This document shows positions 23,660 to 35,626 of a stretch of 64,000 bases of DNA, in pieces (the first letter of the stretch is position 1; each line of letters starts with the position of its first letter). The notes below the pieces were generated by a model. That model had not been told where the DNA came from and searched no databases. It worked only from the letters and a program-made list of their open reading frames with translations. The translations under genes and the position numbers were made by a program. The stretch is from Turritopsis dohrnii (taxonomy: Eukaryota > Cnidaria > Hydrozoa > Anthoathecata > Oceaniidae). The stretch covers positions 310,001-374,000 of the forward strand of contig BQMF02000138.1 in NCBI GenBank assembly GCA_027922465.2, written 5' to 3'.

Positions 23660-24804
23660 AACCCCTAAGTTTCTCAACACAACTGTCTACGTTCACAAAA
23701 TCAAAAATGAAAGCCACTTCCAAACTACCATTTTGAAAAAAATTCCCCCAAAAACATCGCCACCGCGTTTTGGAATTTTGGCTAATTCTGCACATTTTTT
23801 ATCGTGGCCGTATTATTCTTGATGGTCAAGGCCAGTCGTCCTTTCACCTAGCAGTATTTAACTGTGACAATGATATGAGAGGTTGGGCTCGAATTTTCGA
23901 ACAGAATAAATTCAATTTCCACTTGTCATCTCCCCTTGCATCCTATTTCTTAAAAGGAACCATATGTGTCAAACCGGACTCAAGATTGACTTATGAGCGC
24001 TTAATCGAGCTTGTGGCCTTGACCAGCATTCTTCACCCATTATTCCCCCTCGCCCCCTCTTGTTCTCTTTTTCGGAACAGAACACATATAACCAGCGATT
24101 TTATCCCCATTTATCTCCCCTTGCCCAGTTTTGTCTCCCCTTGTTCCCTGTTTCGGTATAGTAAAGAGACACGCCCTGTACCCATGACTTAAAATCTTTC
24201 CAGATACAAACCTTAGATAACGCGGGATAAGAATGATGGCCATGACATGCATTATGTTTTAGCACACATATGTCGACTCTAAGTCCTATGTATAATGTTA
24301 ATTTAAGGAACAACAAAATGGATGGGCAACTGATTTTAAACATGGTTTGGCTGCCAAACTTTTCTTTTAACTGTTTTGTTGATTTGAAACGGAAAATGAA
24401 TATTGTTTTCTTGCTAGACCAGTTGATACCTTCGCCTCCAAAAATTATGTTAGAAAGTTTACCTTTGTAGCGTCCATTTTCAATCCATGAACAGCAATCA
24501 CTCAATCTATCGGTAATGATGTTTGTTTGCTATACAGAAACAGAAAAATCAATTAATTAATCAAATTAAAATTAACAAGGCGCAATTTAAATCTCCAACG
24601 CAGAGAAAACGCACAATGAAATATATCAAAATTAATTTAATGTATCATCATGTTGTGAGAAGCGTTACACAATGCCAAATTACTCTTCATTATAAAGATT
24701 TGTAATATCGACGAGTTTATTACACGAAAAAAATCAATTGCTGGTTACTTCAAAGTTTCTTGCATGAAAAGAAACATCATTACTTTGCACGCTTTTTTCA
24801 AGTA
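23660..24804. other. Spacer, no supported gene
   Basis: Mostly AT-rich. A short minus-strand segment at about 24435-24505 with acceptor- and donor-like borders (…DRLSDCCSWIENGRYK) could be an exon but has no recognised family. A pyrimidine-rich stretch, CTCCCC and similar, lies at 24040-24150. Confidence 0.3.
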
Positions 24805-25345
24805 CCTCTAAAGTCACAATAAGTCGCGTACACAAGAAGTCACGAGCACAAATACTCGCGAGGAAATTCTCGGGACATTTTGTGTACGCAACATTTTTCT
24901 TTTTTAGGATTCGTGACTTTTTGTGTTAAATATCTTCACAAAAAAATTTTCGGAAGTCCCCAGCTATTTTTTGTCATTTCCACAAAGACGAACTCTGAAG
25001 AATTGACCGACGTAGAATTGCTAGCCATGCTTTAGTTGCATTCCAACGTCTTGTGTCTTTGAGGCGGCATCAGGGTCAGAAATCACGATTTTCTGTCATT
25101 CGTAAGCGTTCGCCTAGTTTTGAGGTCGGTTGTGATTGGACTTTTCCGACGGAGCCTCGCATCAGCTAACCTCTCTTTCGTTCTGATCACTAAAATCTCA
25201 GATCTGGTCCACAGTTTTTATAATGAACTCTTGGACCGGATGATATGTGAGAAGCTAATCAAATTCAGCCGCACTGGACTGGAAATCGAATTCGATCGCA
25301 CTGGATTGGAAAACGAATTCGGCTGCACTAGGTTGGAAATCGACT
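24805..25345 (+). repeat. Left long inverted arm
   Basis: Matches the reverse complement of 30735-31261 imperfectly over its length. Shared blocks include AGTCGCGTACACAA, GATTTTCTGTCATTCGTAAG, GGTCGGTTGTGATTGGAC, CATCAGCTAACCTCTCTTTC and, at the inner end, TTGGAAATCGA-type words repeated two to three times. Confidence 0.8.
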
Positions 25346-26008
25346 AATAACAGCGCACCAGAGCAACAGGCCACATGGTATTGAGTCTTTTTTTTCTAAC
25401 TCTTACAGTTTGTGTTATTATGTATTCTTTTTCATATGGTATAGTCTCTATTTCATTTCTATCGATTGAAACAAATTTTAAGTGTTTTAGAATGAGAGTC
25501 TGCCAGCTCCAACAAGAAAATATTGCTACCGTAAATAGCCTTATTTGGCGCAGATCAAAAAAGTAATTATTTTTGGCGATTTATGCTATTAGGTGTGTTG
25601 TTTTGATGTGGCTAGTCACACACCCAGTTACCTGTGCATCTGCTTTCCAGGAGGGGCCACGGTTTAGGTTGGAGAGTCTATCGTATAGTCAATACGATGT
25701 CGTACTTATAGAGAATATCTGATACATAATATCCATAATACAAAAAAGAATGATACTTTTGTAAAAGCTCCAAACAATTTCAGGAAAACATTCGCAATCT
25801 GGAAGAAGAATTCGACATGGCCGTGGAAAAAAAGTCTAGTTATGCTGATGTTGTTGGATGTGCCACTGCATATCCCACAAATATTCCAGCAGCTACCAAT
25901 ACAACTATTCAGGCACTAATAACAAAAGCAAAAACGAGGAGCTAGAAGGGGAACGACAGAAAAAGCTGCGCGCAAATAATTTAATTATTTATTTATAATT
26001 AATTATCC

Positions 26009-26317
26009 ATGGGGTACAAGAAAACATTGACCTTGGCGAAAAAAAGACAAGAGAACTTGACTGCATTTTTCAATGAGTTTGTTGATACGGTCCGTGTTGC
26101 TGCTCAATTCAAGTCAGTTGCACGCCTTGCACAAAAAGTAAATGGAAAAGTGAGACCGATCAAAGTCGTTATGCAGAGTTCTGAGGACAAGCAAAAAGTA
26201 TTGGATAATCTGACGAGCTTAAAGGGTAATGAAGCATACAGGAATATAAGCGTTACTGAAGATTATACAATAGTAAAAAGAGACATGATACGGAGATGGT
26301 CGATAAAGCTAAATTAA
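26009..26317 (+). pseudogene. LINE ORF1 fragment (RRM-like)
   Basis: The 102-codon open frame (AARLAQ-like KSVARLAQKVNGKVRPIKVV, then LTSLKGN, ISVTEDYT) resembles the RNA-binding part of LINE ORF1 proteins. Its N-terminal portion lies upstream in another frame (ELEGERQKKLRANN near 25940), separated by a frameshift and an AT-rich insertion of about 20 bp at 25980-26005. It would bind the element RNA in a live copy. Confidence 0.5.
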
Positions 26318-26629
26318 AAAACAACGATGAGCCATCCAATTCTTCTCACGTTTGGAAAGTCAGAGGCAATCTAAAAAACGGCCTAAGATTGATAAAGTTA
26401 CTGAAGAAAGCGCCGGTAGTAGCCGCGCAATAAGTCAAACAAAAGAAAATAACGGAAAAAATAATGCAGCAAAGAAAATAAAGTCTACATTAAACAATGT
26501 ATTTATGCACATCTGGTACACTAACACTGATACACTAACACAAGATAAATTGAAAGAATTAAAGATGGAAATAGAATCCAATACACCACCAGATATTGTT
26601 GCAATAACCGAACTAAAACCGAAGTACTA

Positions 26630-28100
26630 CCCAGTGGGCACGCGAACGTTGGTTCAACGTTGAATCAACGTCACACCAAAACGTCGGAACAACGTTGAAT
26701 TATGATTGAATTTGAAAGGTGAGACAACGTTATTTCACAGACTAAGTTACAACGTTAAAATACCAACGTTGATTCAACGTTTTATATTCAACGTTGTGTT
26801 AATGTTGATGAGCAGACGTTGATGCAACGTCACTTCCCAACGTCGGAACCAACGTTGGATTATGATTGAATTTGAAAGCAGAGACAACGTTATTTCACCA
26901 TGGCAGTTTCAACGTTGACATACTGATGTTGATTCAACGTTTGATGTGTAACCTTGACTTAATATTGGTTTAAAACATGATTTCGATCAGCTTGAAAGAG
27001 AACTTCATTTTACATTAGAGACAAGACATAACAGCAAATTCCGTTTTAGCATGTTTCTTAACAAATATACAATAAATATATACAATGACTTTCATACACG
27101 TTTTCTTTTTTCATAAGAAACCTGATCACTTGCTTTAGGGCTGGAGTTCTCAGCTTCAAAGGTTCTTATTAAGTTCCTTGCTTTTTATCTGTGTTTTTTC
27201 ATTTGGCGTGACACGTTTCTCGTAGTGTGCATACCACTTTTATTTTAGAGAGTGATATATTTAACTAAATTTTACGTGGGATTTCCTATATTGTCTGCGT
27301 AAAACCACGCAGCGGTTATTGTTTTAATAGGAAAGAGGTCGTTAAATTTTTACTGAATATCACACTCTGTTTAATTTTTTTTTTGTATAGTGATATATCA
27401 GTCAATATTCAACACACTTAACAATACTCTTCGTAAAAACTAAATCAATTGAGACCATTCACCTTTCTTCCACACTTTCGTTTAGTTTAACTTCTGCTCT
27501 ACTTAAACAGAGTTTAAGACATTGACAGCACTGATGTGACATAATTCTTAAAACGTTGATTCAACGTTGTATTTCCATCTGATGAAATAACGTTATTGAT
27601 CCAATGTTGTATCAACGTTGATTTACAAACGCTGCATCAACCTCACTTTTCAAACGTTGGTTCAACGTTGAAATTTCTTCCGTTGAAATAACGTTATCGA
27701 TCCAATGTTGGTTCAACGTTGATTTGCAAATGTTGTATCAATGTTAGTTTTCAAACGTTGTTTCAACGGTGAACATAACAACGTTGATGAAACGTCATTT
27801 CCGCAACGTTGGTTCAACGTTGTATTTGCATCCGTTGAAATAACGTTAAAAGATACAATGTTGTTTCAACGTTGGTTTTCAAACGTTACATCAACGTTGC
27901 AATTTCAACGTTGATTAAGTGTTGGTAATTATTCCGTTCATCTAACGTTGCCAAAACAACGTTGAACCAACGTTGAAAAAACGTTTGTCGAATCAACGTA
28001 ATTTTTACAACGTTGAACCAAGGTTGATTATAGGTTGTCGACCGATTGACCATAATTCAACCAAAATTCAACGTTGAAATAACGTCGCGTGCCCATTGGG
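26630..28100. mobile_element. 1471-bp TIR element packed with AACGTT palindromes, TA target duplication
   Basis: The ends CCCAGTGGGCACGCGA and, inverted, CCCAATGGGCACGCGA are flanked by TA at 26628-26629 and 28101-28102. Removing the element and one TA restores the endonuclease reading frame across the site (KPKYY then KRQLTEVDY), which shows the exact insertion point. Outer zones (26646-26960 and 27553-28085) are dense in CAACGTTG-type words in both orientations; the middle (27000-27550) is ordinary AT-rich sequence. No protein is encoded. Confidence 0.85.
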
Positions 28101-30734
28101 TATAAACGCCAGCTGACGGAAGTTGACTACAGAATACTTATTCTGTAAAATTTATACATCTTAGTAATCAAGATAGGACAAGAGGGATTGCACTTTACGT
28201 CAGGAAATCGATATCATACAAGAAAATAGATAAATCATGCATTTTGACAAAACAGCAAAGACCGAAAGAATTGCTACTGACAGAAACTCGTCTTCAAAAC
28301 AACGAAATCATGCTGCTTGCTGTTGTGTACCGTAGCCCATACAGTAGCACTGAAGAAAACGTCCAGATCAACCAGTTTTTTCGAATAATTCCCGTTATGA
28401 AAAAATACGAGCACATAGTTATTGTCAGTGACTTTAATCGAAGAGATATTAATTGGAAGACACTAACATCTACCAGCAGCCAAGACCATGACTTTATTGA
28501 TGCAGTTAAAGATAGTTTTCTGACACAACATGTGAATCAACCAACAAGTGGTCGAGGATTGGACGACCCTTCACTATTAGACCCTGTATTTACTGATTAA
28601 TATGTGAAAGACATCAAATACGCTTCACCACTTGGCAAATCCGATCACGAACTGCTTAAATACCAACTACCAACATCAACCTGAAAAGCTTCCATCTAAA
28701 GTTGTTTCTGATTTTAACAAAGCCGACTTTGAAAGAATGAAAAAATTTCTTGACATCAATTCGGGATAAAACATTTTAAAGACTCGGAGATGATATTGAC
28801 AAGCTATGGAACAAATTTGAGGCAATGTATAAGGAAGCCGAAGTAATATGTATACCAACAAGAACGGTAAAGACTGAGAAAAGAGTGTTCATGTATCCCC
28901 TCAATAAAAAGACAATGGCTAAAAAGAAAAAAAGAAATACCGGCTATGGAAAAGGTTTATTGATGGAAAGGATGCGGACGCGTATCTCGCTTACTATAAA
29001 TTTAGAAATCAAGTACGTAAGTTGACACGGAAAGCGTTATGAGAAAGAAATTGCTAGATCTACAAACAGACAAGCAGTAAAGCCTTGTGGGCATATGTGA
29101 ATGCAAAAACTAAGATTAAATCCTCAATTCCATACCTACTAATGAATGAAATTTCCGAAAAAATGGCAGAAAAAAAATGGTATTCTTTTCCAGCGTCTAT
29201 ATAGATGAACCACCGGTACCTGTTGCAATTGACGGCTTGAAGAAACCAACAATTGAAAGTGACTTTCAACTGGAGATGACGCAAGAGATGGTTTTGAAAA
29301 AATTAGAAAAATTGAATCCCAGCAAAAGTCCTGGTCCGGATGGCCTGCATCCACTTGTATTGAAAGAACTAGCAACCGTGATTGCTGAACCACTTCACTT
29401 GATATTCGAACAATCTTACACCGTGGGGAAAGTCCCATTCGCTTGGAAGAGAGCTAACATCACAGCCATCTATAAGAAAAAAGGTGACAAAAATTTTACT
29501 GGAAATTACAGACCATTATCGATAATGCCTAATTCTTTGCTATAATATCTCAAAGCCATTAAACTTTTGTCAAATCGCCAATTCGGTTTTCTTGGTGGAA
29601 GATCAACTACTCTGCAACTGCTCCAAATTATAGATAAATAGACAGAAATTCTCGAAAATGAAGGTGTGATTGATAGCGTATATTATGATTTTAAAAAAGT
29701 GTTTGACACTGTTCCCCACTGTCGACTAATTGAAGTCTTGTGTCACTACGGACTACAAGGTTCAGTTCTCTCCTGGATCAGAGATTTCCTGTCCGATCGA
29801 TATCAACAAGTTTGTGTAAATCAAAACAAATCCGATGCCGATGACTTAAAAATATTCAGAGAAATTGAAACCACGACTGACGCTGCTAACCTATAAAGCG
29901 ATCTAAACAAAATATTGCATTGGACAGATACCTTCTTATTGAATTTCCATCCGGAAAAATTATCCTCATCCAAAAATCAGATGTGAATGACCTAGGCATA
30001 AATTTCGATGAGCATCTTTCTCTTGAAAAACACATTAACGAAAAGGTGAAAAAAACTAATGCTCTTGTTGGTATGTTATGGCGAACGTTTGTCTACCTAG
30101 ATAAGGATTGTTTCAAGCTGCTGTTCACAAGTATTGTACACCCCCACCTCGAATATGGTGCTCCCGTGTGGAACCCTCACCTGCAACGACAGATCTCCCT
30201 TCTCGAAGATGTACAATGTCGCGCAACAAAATTGATGCATGGAATGAAAAACTTTAGCTACATGGAAAGATTGGAGATCATGAACCTTCCATCTCTGCAG
30301 TATCGTCGATATAGGGACGACATGATCGAGACGTATAAGGTCACCCATGACCTTTAAGACAAAGAAGCTATTGGAAATTTTGTTCGCTTTCGATCTCAGG
30401 ATAGACAAAAGCACAACCTACGTCGTCATGAATTCACGATTACCCGACAAAAGTATTCATTTAAAAATCGAGTTGCGGAACAATGGAATAACCTGCCACC
30501 GGACGTTGCAAACACCAACACTTAATACCTTCAAATGTCGACTCGAAAAGTTATGGAAAAGTGCTGGTATCAATGTTCGATATTAATCTGAATCTCGTGG
30601 AAACAACAGCCTCCAGGTAAACGCGATTTCGACAAATCGTCAAAAATTGAACCTGGTGTTAAAAGCACCATGTGCCTACTTCCAGAAATTGGTATAATAT
30701 AATAAAATATAATAAAATAACGTTTCTGGAGTGG

Positions 30735-31261
30735 AATTCGCTTTCCAGTTCGGCTGAATTCGATTTCCAACCCAGTGTCTCATCATATCTCATCCAGTCC
30801 AAGAGTTCATTATAAAAATTGTGGACCAGTTCCGAGATTTTTGTGACCAGAAAGAAAGAGAGGTTAGCTGATGCAAGACTGCGTCGGAGAAAAGTCCAAT
30901 CACAACCGACCTCGTAATTAAGCGAAGTTTCCGACGGACGATTTCGAAATTATAGGCGAACGCTTACGGATGACAGAAAATCGCGATTTCTGACCCCGAT
31001 ACCGCCTCATATGTGTCAGCCAATAAATGATTAACAAAGGTCAGCGAATGCAAAAAGTGGGTGCATTTTTATTGAGAATGGTGTCCTTAGAGGAAAATTG
31101 TTCAATATTTTACAGGATTTTTTGCGTACAAACATTTTTTCAAAATGGCATCTCGCGACTTTGAATGTACGCTACCATCTTGATTGTTCATCAGTTTGCG
31201 CAATAAAAATTTTCGCGACTTTCGCGACTTTTTGTGTACGCGACTTATTATGACTTTGAGG
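30735..31261 (-). repeat. Right long inverted arm
   Basis: Inverted partner of 24805-25345. It differs by small indels and substitutions; for example, an extra segment around 30920-30960 is absent on the left. The arms are therefore not freshly made. Confidence 0.8.
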
Positions 31262-32507
31262 TATTGATGTGAAGTTTTTTAATGACTTTGAAGGGCAAAT
31301 TCAGAAACGACGCTATTAAGTTGTATTGCCCTACAAATTCTATAGAAAAATAATTTCGTGTAAACGAAACATGATTTTTCCGAATCCCACTAATCTTATT
31401 TTGTGTAAGATTTCATTTAAATGATAAAAAATGAAAGGATTTTTAATAAAAAACTTAAATCCGCAATAAATTGGTGTCTGAAAAAATCCCGAAAAACTGC
31501 CAGGAAATAGATCTTTTCTAAATTACTTATGAAGAAAGAGGACGATATTTCTTAGTGCTAAGTAGAGGCCTCTTTTGCATGATTTTGAATTATCAAACTG
31601 TTACCAGGTGTTCATGATTATCCATTGTTTCTATAAGTATGTTTTTTTTGTAAGACTTAGGTCTACTTTCTAAGGTAACGTAAATGGACCTGTTATGAAC
31701 TTGATTACCCAAACATATACGTTCAGTTGAGGGTTGCTGTGGTTGTTAAATTTTGTAGTTTTCTTGCGCCTTTTTTAAAACCACTTCCAGTTAATCCATT
31801 GTTGGCTGCTACTACATCTGCTTCTGCTGCCTCCTTCTCCCACCTCTTCACCACCACATCCACCGCCACCTTCACTATTACCAAAAAGGCGTCTAAGTGT
31901 TTGGTTCACTGTTTTTGTTTCATCACTTCATATTGGCTTTCTTTTCGCAGCTTTAACCAAATTGGTCAGAGAAGTTACCAGTTCCTTCTCTACCATCTTG
32001 ATTTTTCACGAGGTGAAAGCAGCCAAAAGATTTCGCTCAAAACAAAACGTATAGCTTTTGTTAACCGAGTCAAACCTAGTCTAGACCTTCAGACTGAAGT
32101 TTTATAGAACATCAAAACGTGATAGTATAATAGTCGATAAGTTAGTTTTAAGGACAATGGGCGGTCATAATTGTTTTTTAGTATTACATTTTGTTCCTTT
32201 CATTCTAATCGCTGCTCACCTGTAGTATTAAATTTGGTTTCATAGTATCATATTCTATACGTTTGGTAATAAAGCTTCTTTTGGCCCACCATAATTATTG
32301 ATATTATCTGGCTAGTTGGCCTGTTCACAATCACATATTTTAGACTTTTGTTAAAGGAGCCCTTTCCATAGCAGCGAAGTATGATCATCTGTTTTTTTTT
32401 TTACACTAACTAAGGTTTGAGTTGATCAATGTTGAGAAGAAGAAGGGAGTGAATACCAAAGATTAGACACCGACCAAAAAGTATATTTCAAAGATGCTGG
32501 TGATGTT
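31262..32507. other. Spacer, no supported gene
   Basis: A 126-codon open frame at 31727-32107 has a repetitive Ala/Ser/Thr core from CCACC/CTTCTGC simple sequence and no recognisable domain, so I do not call it a gene. Nothing else is visible. Confidence 0.35.
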
Positions 32508-32586
32508 GCAATCACAACCTCGAACCCAGGGTCTCTTGCCTTTTTCGATGATATACGGATGCGGCAAAGAAGACCCTGGCGAACGC
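32508..32586 (+). repeat. Stem-loop repeat unit, CCAGGGTCT...AGACCCTGG (copy 1)
   Basis: An imperfect palindrome in which CCCAGGGTCTCTTGCC pairs with GGCAAAGAAGACCCTGG across a short loop, with conserved flanks (TTGCAATCACAACCTCGAAC and CGAACGCT). It resembles the joined termini of a deleted TIR element. An inverted copy lies at 39622-39702. Confidence 0.65.
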
Positions 32587-33358
32587 TGGTCACGTGACAT
32601 GAAAATTACACAAAATCTGTGTAATTTTTATAAGAGGTGGCCCGAAGAAATTTTGTCTTGTGCATTCAGTTTTTTATATAGTCACATTACATCCGATATA
32701 GAGACCAAATATAATTCGTCGAGTTCACTCGAGCTCATTTCTGCAAAACTTTAAAGTTGTTTACATACTTCCAAGACTTCAACAGCATTCTGGAAAGCGG
32801 TGTTTCTGATTTGATAAAGATTTTATTCCTTATCAAGGTTATTACATTCGAAAACCTTGAATGATAAAAGGGAGATTGCAAAATTCTTGTGGTGTTGTGT
32901 GGATTTTGTGTGGTGTTTATTTTAGAGACACAGAGAAAACATGTATAGAGTGGACAAAAGTAAAAAAATGAACAGAAAATTAAAACTTGAGTGTATTGAG
33001 GTTCAATCTTCCACAAAAGAAAATATAAATAACCTATAAAGGCACACAAAAAGTAAAAACGAACTATGAAGATAATACATAAACAACAACAGTGCAGTGC
33101 AGTGGTGAGAGAAGATTCTCATTAAAGGGGAATTGAGGTTTAGAAAAAATTTTTTTGAAAATTTCACTAAACATTCAAGAATAGCGTTTATATTCATAAG
33201 AAAAAAGAATTTTCAAAAAATCTTTATTATTTCACAAAATATAAGCATTTAAAAATTTTCATTTTTGAGTTCAAAGTCCGTTTTCTGACGTCATTGGTGT
33301 CATATCAATATACGAGCGCACGTGTTAGTTACTATAATATATCCTCATCGCTGGCAAC

Positions 33359-33713
33359 ATGCCTACGTGTCTTGCTTTGGGATGTTCAAATAACAGTTGA
33401 AAAATCAAAAATAAGAGTTACTTCAGGTTTCCTGATCCAAAGAAATGCAGATCACAATGTATTCGTTGGTTACATAATATGGAGAATACAAAATGGAATA
33501 TCAACAACTTTGTTCCAAGTAATCGTCGACTTTGCAGTAATCATTTCCATGATGAATGCTTTGAGCGAGATTTGAAGCATGGGTTAATGACACATTATGG
33601 ATATAGTTCAAAAAAGTTAAAACCAGGTGCTGTACCGACGATATTTTCGCACAAGACATACGACCAAATAAATATCGATGGAACTACAATGTCAAACAAA
33701 CAATCAGCATCTC
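33359..33713 (+). pseudogene. THAP-domain first exon with internal TGA (copy 1)
   Basis: ATG 33359 starts MPTCLALGCSNNS, then TGA (33398-33400) replaces what is probably a Gly codon, after which the same frame continues SYFRFPDPKKC, RRLCSNHF and PGAVPTIF. This is a full C2CH THAP zinc finger with its C-terminal AVPTIF box. THAP domains bind DNA and serve P-element and Kolobok transposases or their partners. A consensus donor CTC|GTAAGT at 33713 suggests a spliced second exon that I cannot place. The stop inside the zinc finger should inactivate it. Confidence 0.8.
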
Positions 33714-34392
33714 GTAAGTGAAGTTTGGATTTGCAACATGCACATGTAAGTTGTAAATAAATTCACAAAACATATTTAACATATTATCTAATACATATTT
33801 TAGCTAGATTTAACTTGTGATATTTGCCGTTCTCTTTCCTTATGTTTTTGCATTGCTAGTTTTTTTTCAACATAACTTTGTGAATAGATTGCAAAACATA
33901 ACCGGGGGTAAAGAAATGTTTTTTTGCATGCATCTGTAAAGAACATTTTTCGTCTTTACCCCCGTTCACTAAAAGAAAAATCATTTGGCCATGCTCAAAA
34001 AGATACATAAAAAAGGAAAAATATTAAGGGATGGTCTACACTATCCTGAAAGTGCTTTGTTGTTTTATGTAAATGTTTATGACGGTACGCTGTTGTACGA
34101 AGTTGTCTAAAACAAATTGCAAGTACACTTTTAAGTTCTTGACTTAAGTTTATTTTTAAATGTTTATTTTAATTTTAACTTTAACCTTGGGGGTAAAGTT
34201 TTTTCTTTTGAATGTGTATATAGAGCCTGACAACATTTTGTTTGTTGACTCAACATTTTCATTGTGAAGCGCATTGTATTTTGAGTATATTTTTTGTTGT
34301 TGAGATTTTTGATGTACTTTATGTAAAAGAAATATAACGTGAAAATAACGATTCCTTCAAAAACGTAAAATGTTTTTGACAAAAAAATAAAT

Positions 34393-34854
34393 TTATACTT
34401 GGTTCATGTCTTTAAAGTCCTTGAAGTTGCCTTGATAACGTCTATGTCTTATGAATGAAAGCTCAAGATCAGCAGGAGTAAGAATTAGTGTTTTAAAGTC
34501 TGGGTGGGCTGTGATACAATTTAAGTTTTCCAATTTTTCACTCAACATATTACATTCTTTACAACATTTACATTCTTCCAATGTCATTGTCAGACCTATA
34601 ACGCAACATCTACAGCAGCACCAGTGAAGGTTTTCTAAACGGCTAGAATCCAAATCGTCGTCAGAACTCGAATTTTCATTAATAATTTCTTTATCTATTT
34701 TCTGAAGTTCTTCCTCTGTATATTCTGGCTCACACTCATAGCATCCACCAACATCACTATAACTTCCATTAGAATCATCAGAAGCAGAAGAAATATTAGA
34801 AAGTTCAGAAGAATGTGATAAACGCTTTTCGACATGTTCTTGCTTCGCGTCGCT
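34393..34854 (-). CDS. P2X7-type C-terminal cysteine-rich module (copy 1)
   Basis: The open minus-strand frame runs 153 codons from after a TAA at 34855-34857 to the TAA at 34393-34395, with no ATG before the core, so the start is lost or is spliced from an upstream exon. An acidic Ser/Glu/Asp-rich part is followed by HWCCCRCC, ECKCCKEC and then CITAHPDFKTLILTPADLEL. This is the pattern of the zinc-binding intracellular tail of P2X7 purinergic receptors, which is also found in stand-alone proteins of many invertebrates and fish. There is no channel or membrane segment, so it is not a receptor. Confidence 0.7.
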   Translation of the reverse strand, partial: SDAKQEHVEKRLSHSSELSNISSASDDSNGSYSDVGGCYECEPEYTEEELQKIDKEIINENSSSDDDLDSSRLENLHWCCCRCCVIGLTMTLEECKCCKECNMLSEKLENLNCITAHPDFKTLILTPADLELSFIRHRRYQGNFKDFKDMNQV

Positions 34855-35271
34855 TTAACTAAACTGTAAACACCTATGACACCAATGACGTCATAGCAGT
34901 AAAATCTTTAAAATGCTCTTATTCGCTAATTAAGCAAAAATTATTCACAAAATATATATTTTTGTGATCCTCTCATCACACACAATATTTTTGGCGAAAA
35001 AAAACAATATCAAAAATTTGACCTCAATTCCCCTTTAAAGGGGAATTGAGGTTTAGAAAAAATTTTTTTGAAAATTTCACTAAACATTCAAGAATAGCGT
35101 TTATATTCATAAGAAAAAAGAATTTTCAAAAAATCTTTATTATTTCACAAAATATAAGCATTTAAAAATTTTCATTTTTGAGTTCAAAGTCCGTTTTCTG
35201 ACGTCATTGGTGTCATATCAATATACGAGCGCACGTGTTAGTTACTATAATATATCCTCATCGCTGGCAAC

Positions 35272-35626
35272 ATGCCTACGTGTCTTGCTTTGGGATGTTC
35301 AAATAACAGTTGAAAAATCAAAAATAAGAGTTACTTCAGGTTTCCTGATCCAAAGAAATGCAGATCACAATGTATTCGTTGGTTACATAATATGGAGAAT
35401 ACAAAATGGAATATCAACAACTTTGTTCCAAGTAATCGTCGACTTTGCAGTAATCATTTCCATGATGAATGCTTTGAGCGAGATTTGAAGCATGGGTTAA
35501 TGACACATTATGGATATAGTTCAAAAAAGTTAAAACCAGGTGCTGTACCGACGATATTTTCGCACAAGACATACGACCAAATAAATATCGATGGAACTAC
35601 AATGTCAAACAAACAATCAGCATCTC
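35272..35626 (+). pseudogene. THAP-domain first exon with internal TGA (copy 2)
   Basis: Same sequence and same TGA (35311-35313) as copy 1, with the GTAAGT donor after 35626. The shared stop shows that the lesion predates the duplication. Confidence 0.8.

Larger units (their letters stand above)
25770..30720 (+). pseudogene. Decayed two-ORF LINE (coiled-coil/RRM ORF1, AP-endonuclease, RT)
   Basis: ORF1 traces begin near 25770 (IRNLEEEFDMAVEKKSSYAD, coiled-coil-like) and continue to 26317. ORF2 begins near 26480 with an AP-endonuclease (DIVAITELKPK), is interrupted by a 1.47-kb element, then resumes (28170-28600: RTRGIALYVRKS, VVYRSPYS, DFNRRDINW). The RT follows at 29260-29900 (SKSPGPDGLHP, NYRPLSIMP, QFGFLGGRSTT, YYDFKKVFDTV), then the thumb and C-terminal region to about 30590 (HLEYGAPVWNPH, AEQWNNLPPDV in part). 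The QGS box and most of the catalytic block are deleted at about 29830, leaving only ADDLKIF, and several stops and frameshifts occur. A TAATA-type tail lies at 30695-30720. Confidence 0.75.
24805..31261. mobile_element. 6.5-kb composite region bounded by ~0.5-kb inverted repeats
   Basis: Reading inward, the left end (CCTCTAAAGTCACAATAAGT) and the right end (CCTCAAAGTCATAATAAGT) match and go on through AAGTCGCGTACACAA and further into long homologous arms. TA flanks each side (24803-24804, 31262-31263). Between the arms is almost only a decayed LINE with its own nested insertion. Two readings are possible: one TIR transposon into whose middle a LINE inserted, or two inverted solo copies. No transposase of its own is visible. 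Confidence 0.6.
33126..35034. mobile_element. TTAA-flanked, Kolobok-like element, tandem copy 1 (1909 bp)
   Basis: The ends AGGGGAATTGAGGT are inverted and continue as AT-rich homology. TTAA lies at 33122-33125 and 35035-35038. TTAA duplication, ends starting AG and a THAP-domain protein together fit the Kolobok superfamily better than piggyBac. No transposase is present, so it is non-autonomous. Two converging coding segments are carried: THAP on plus at the left, and a P2X7-tail-like frame on minus at the right. Confidence 0.8.

Noticed and set aside
24101..24505. 134-codon minus-strand open frame
   Set aside because: No domain recognised; at most a ~70-base exon-like piece near 24435-24505 looks coding.
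26646..28085. CRISPR-like array from repeated AACGTTG words
   Set aside because: Repeats are short, degenerate, in both orientations and unevenly spaced within a eukaryotic TIR element.
31727..32107. 126-codon plus-strand open frame
   Set aside because: Its openness comes from a CCACC/CTGCTTCTGC simple-sequence core; no domain, and nothing similar around it.
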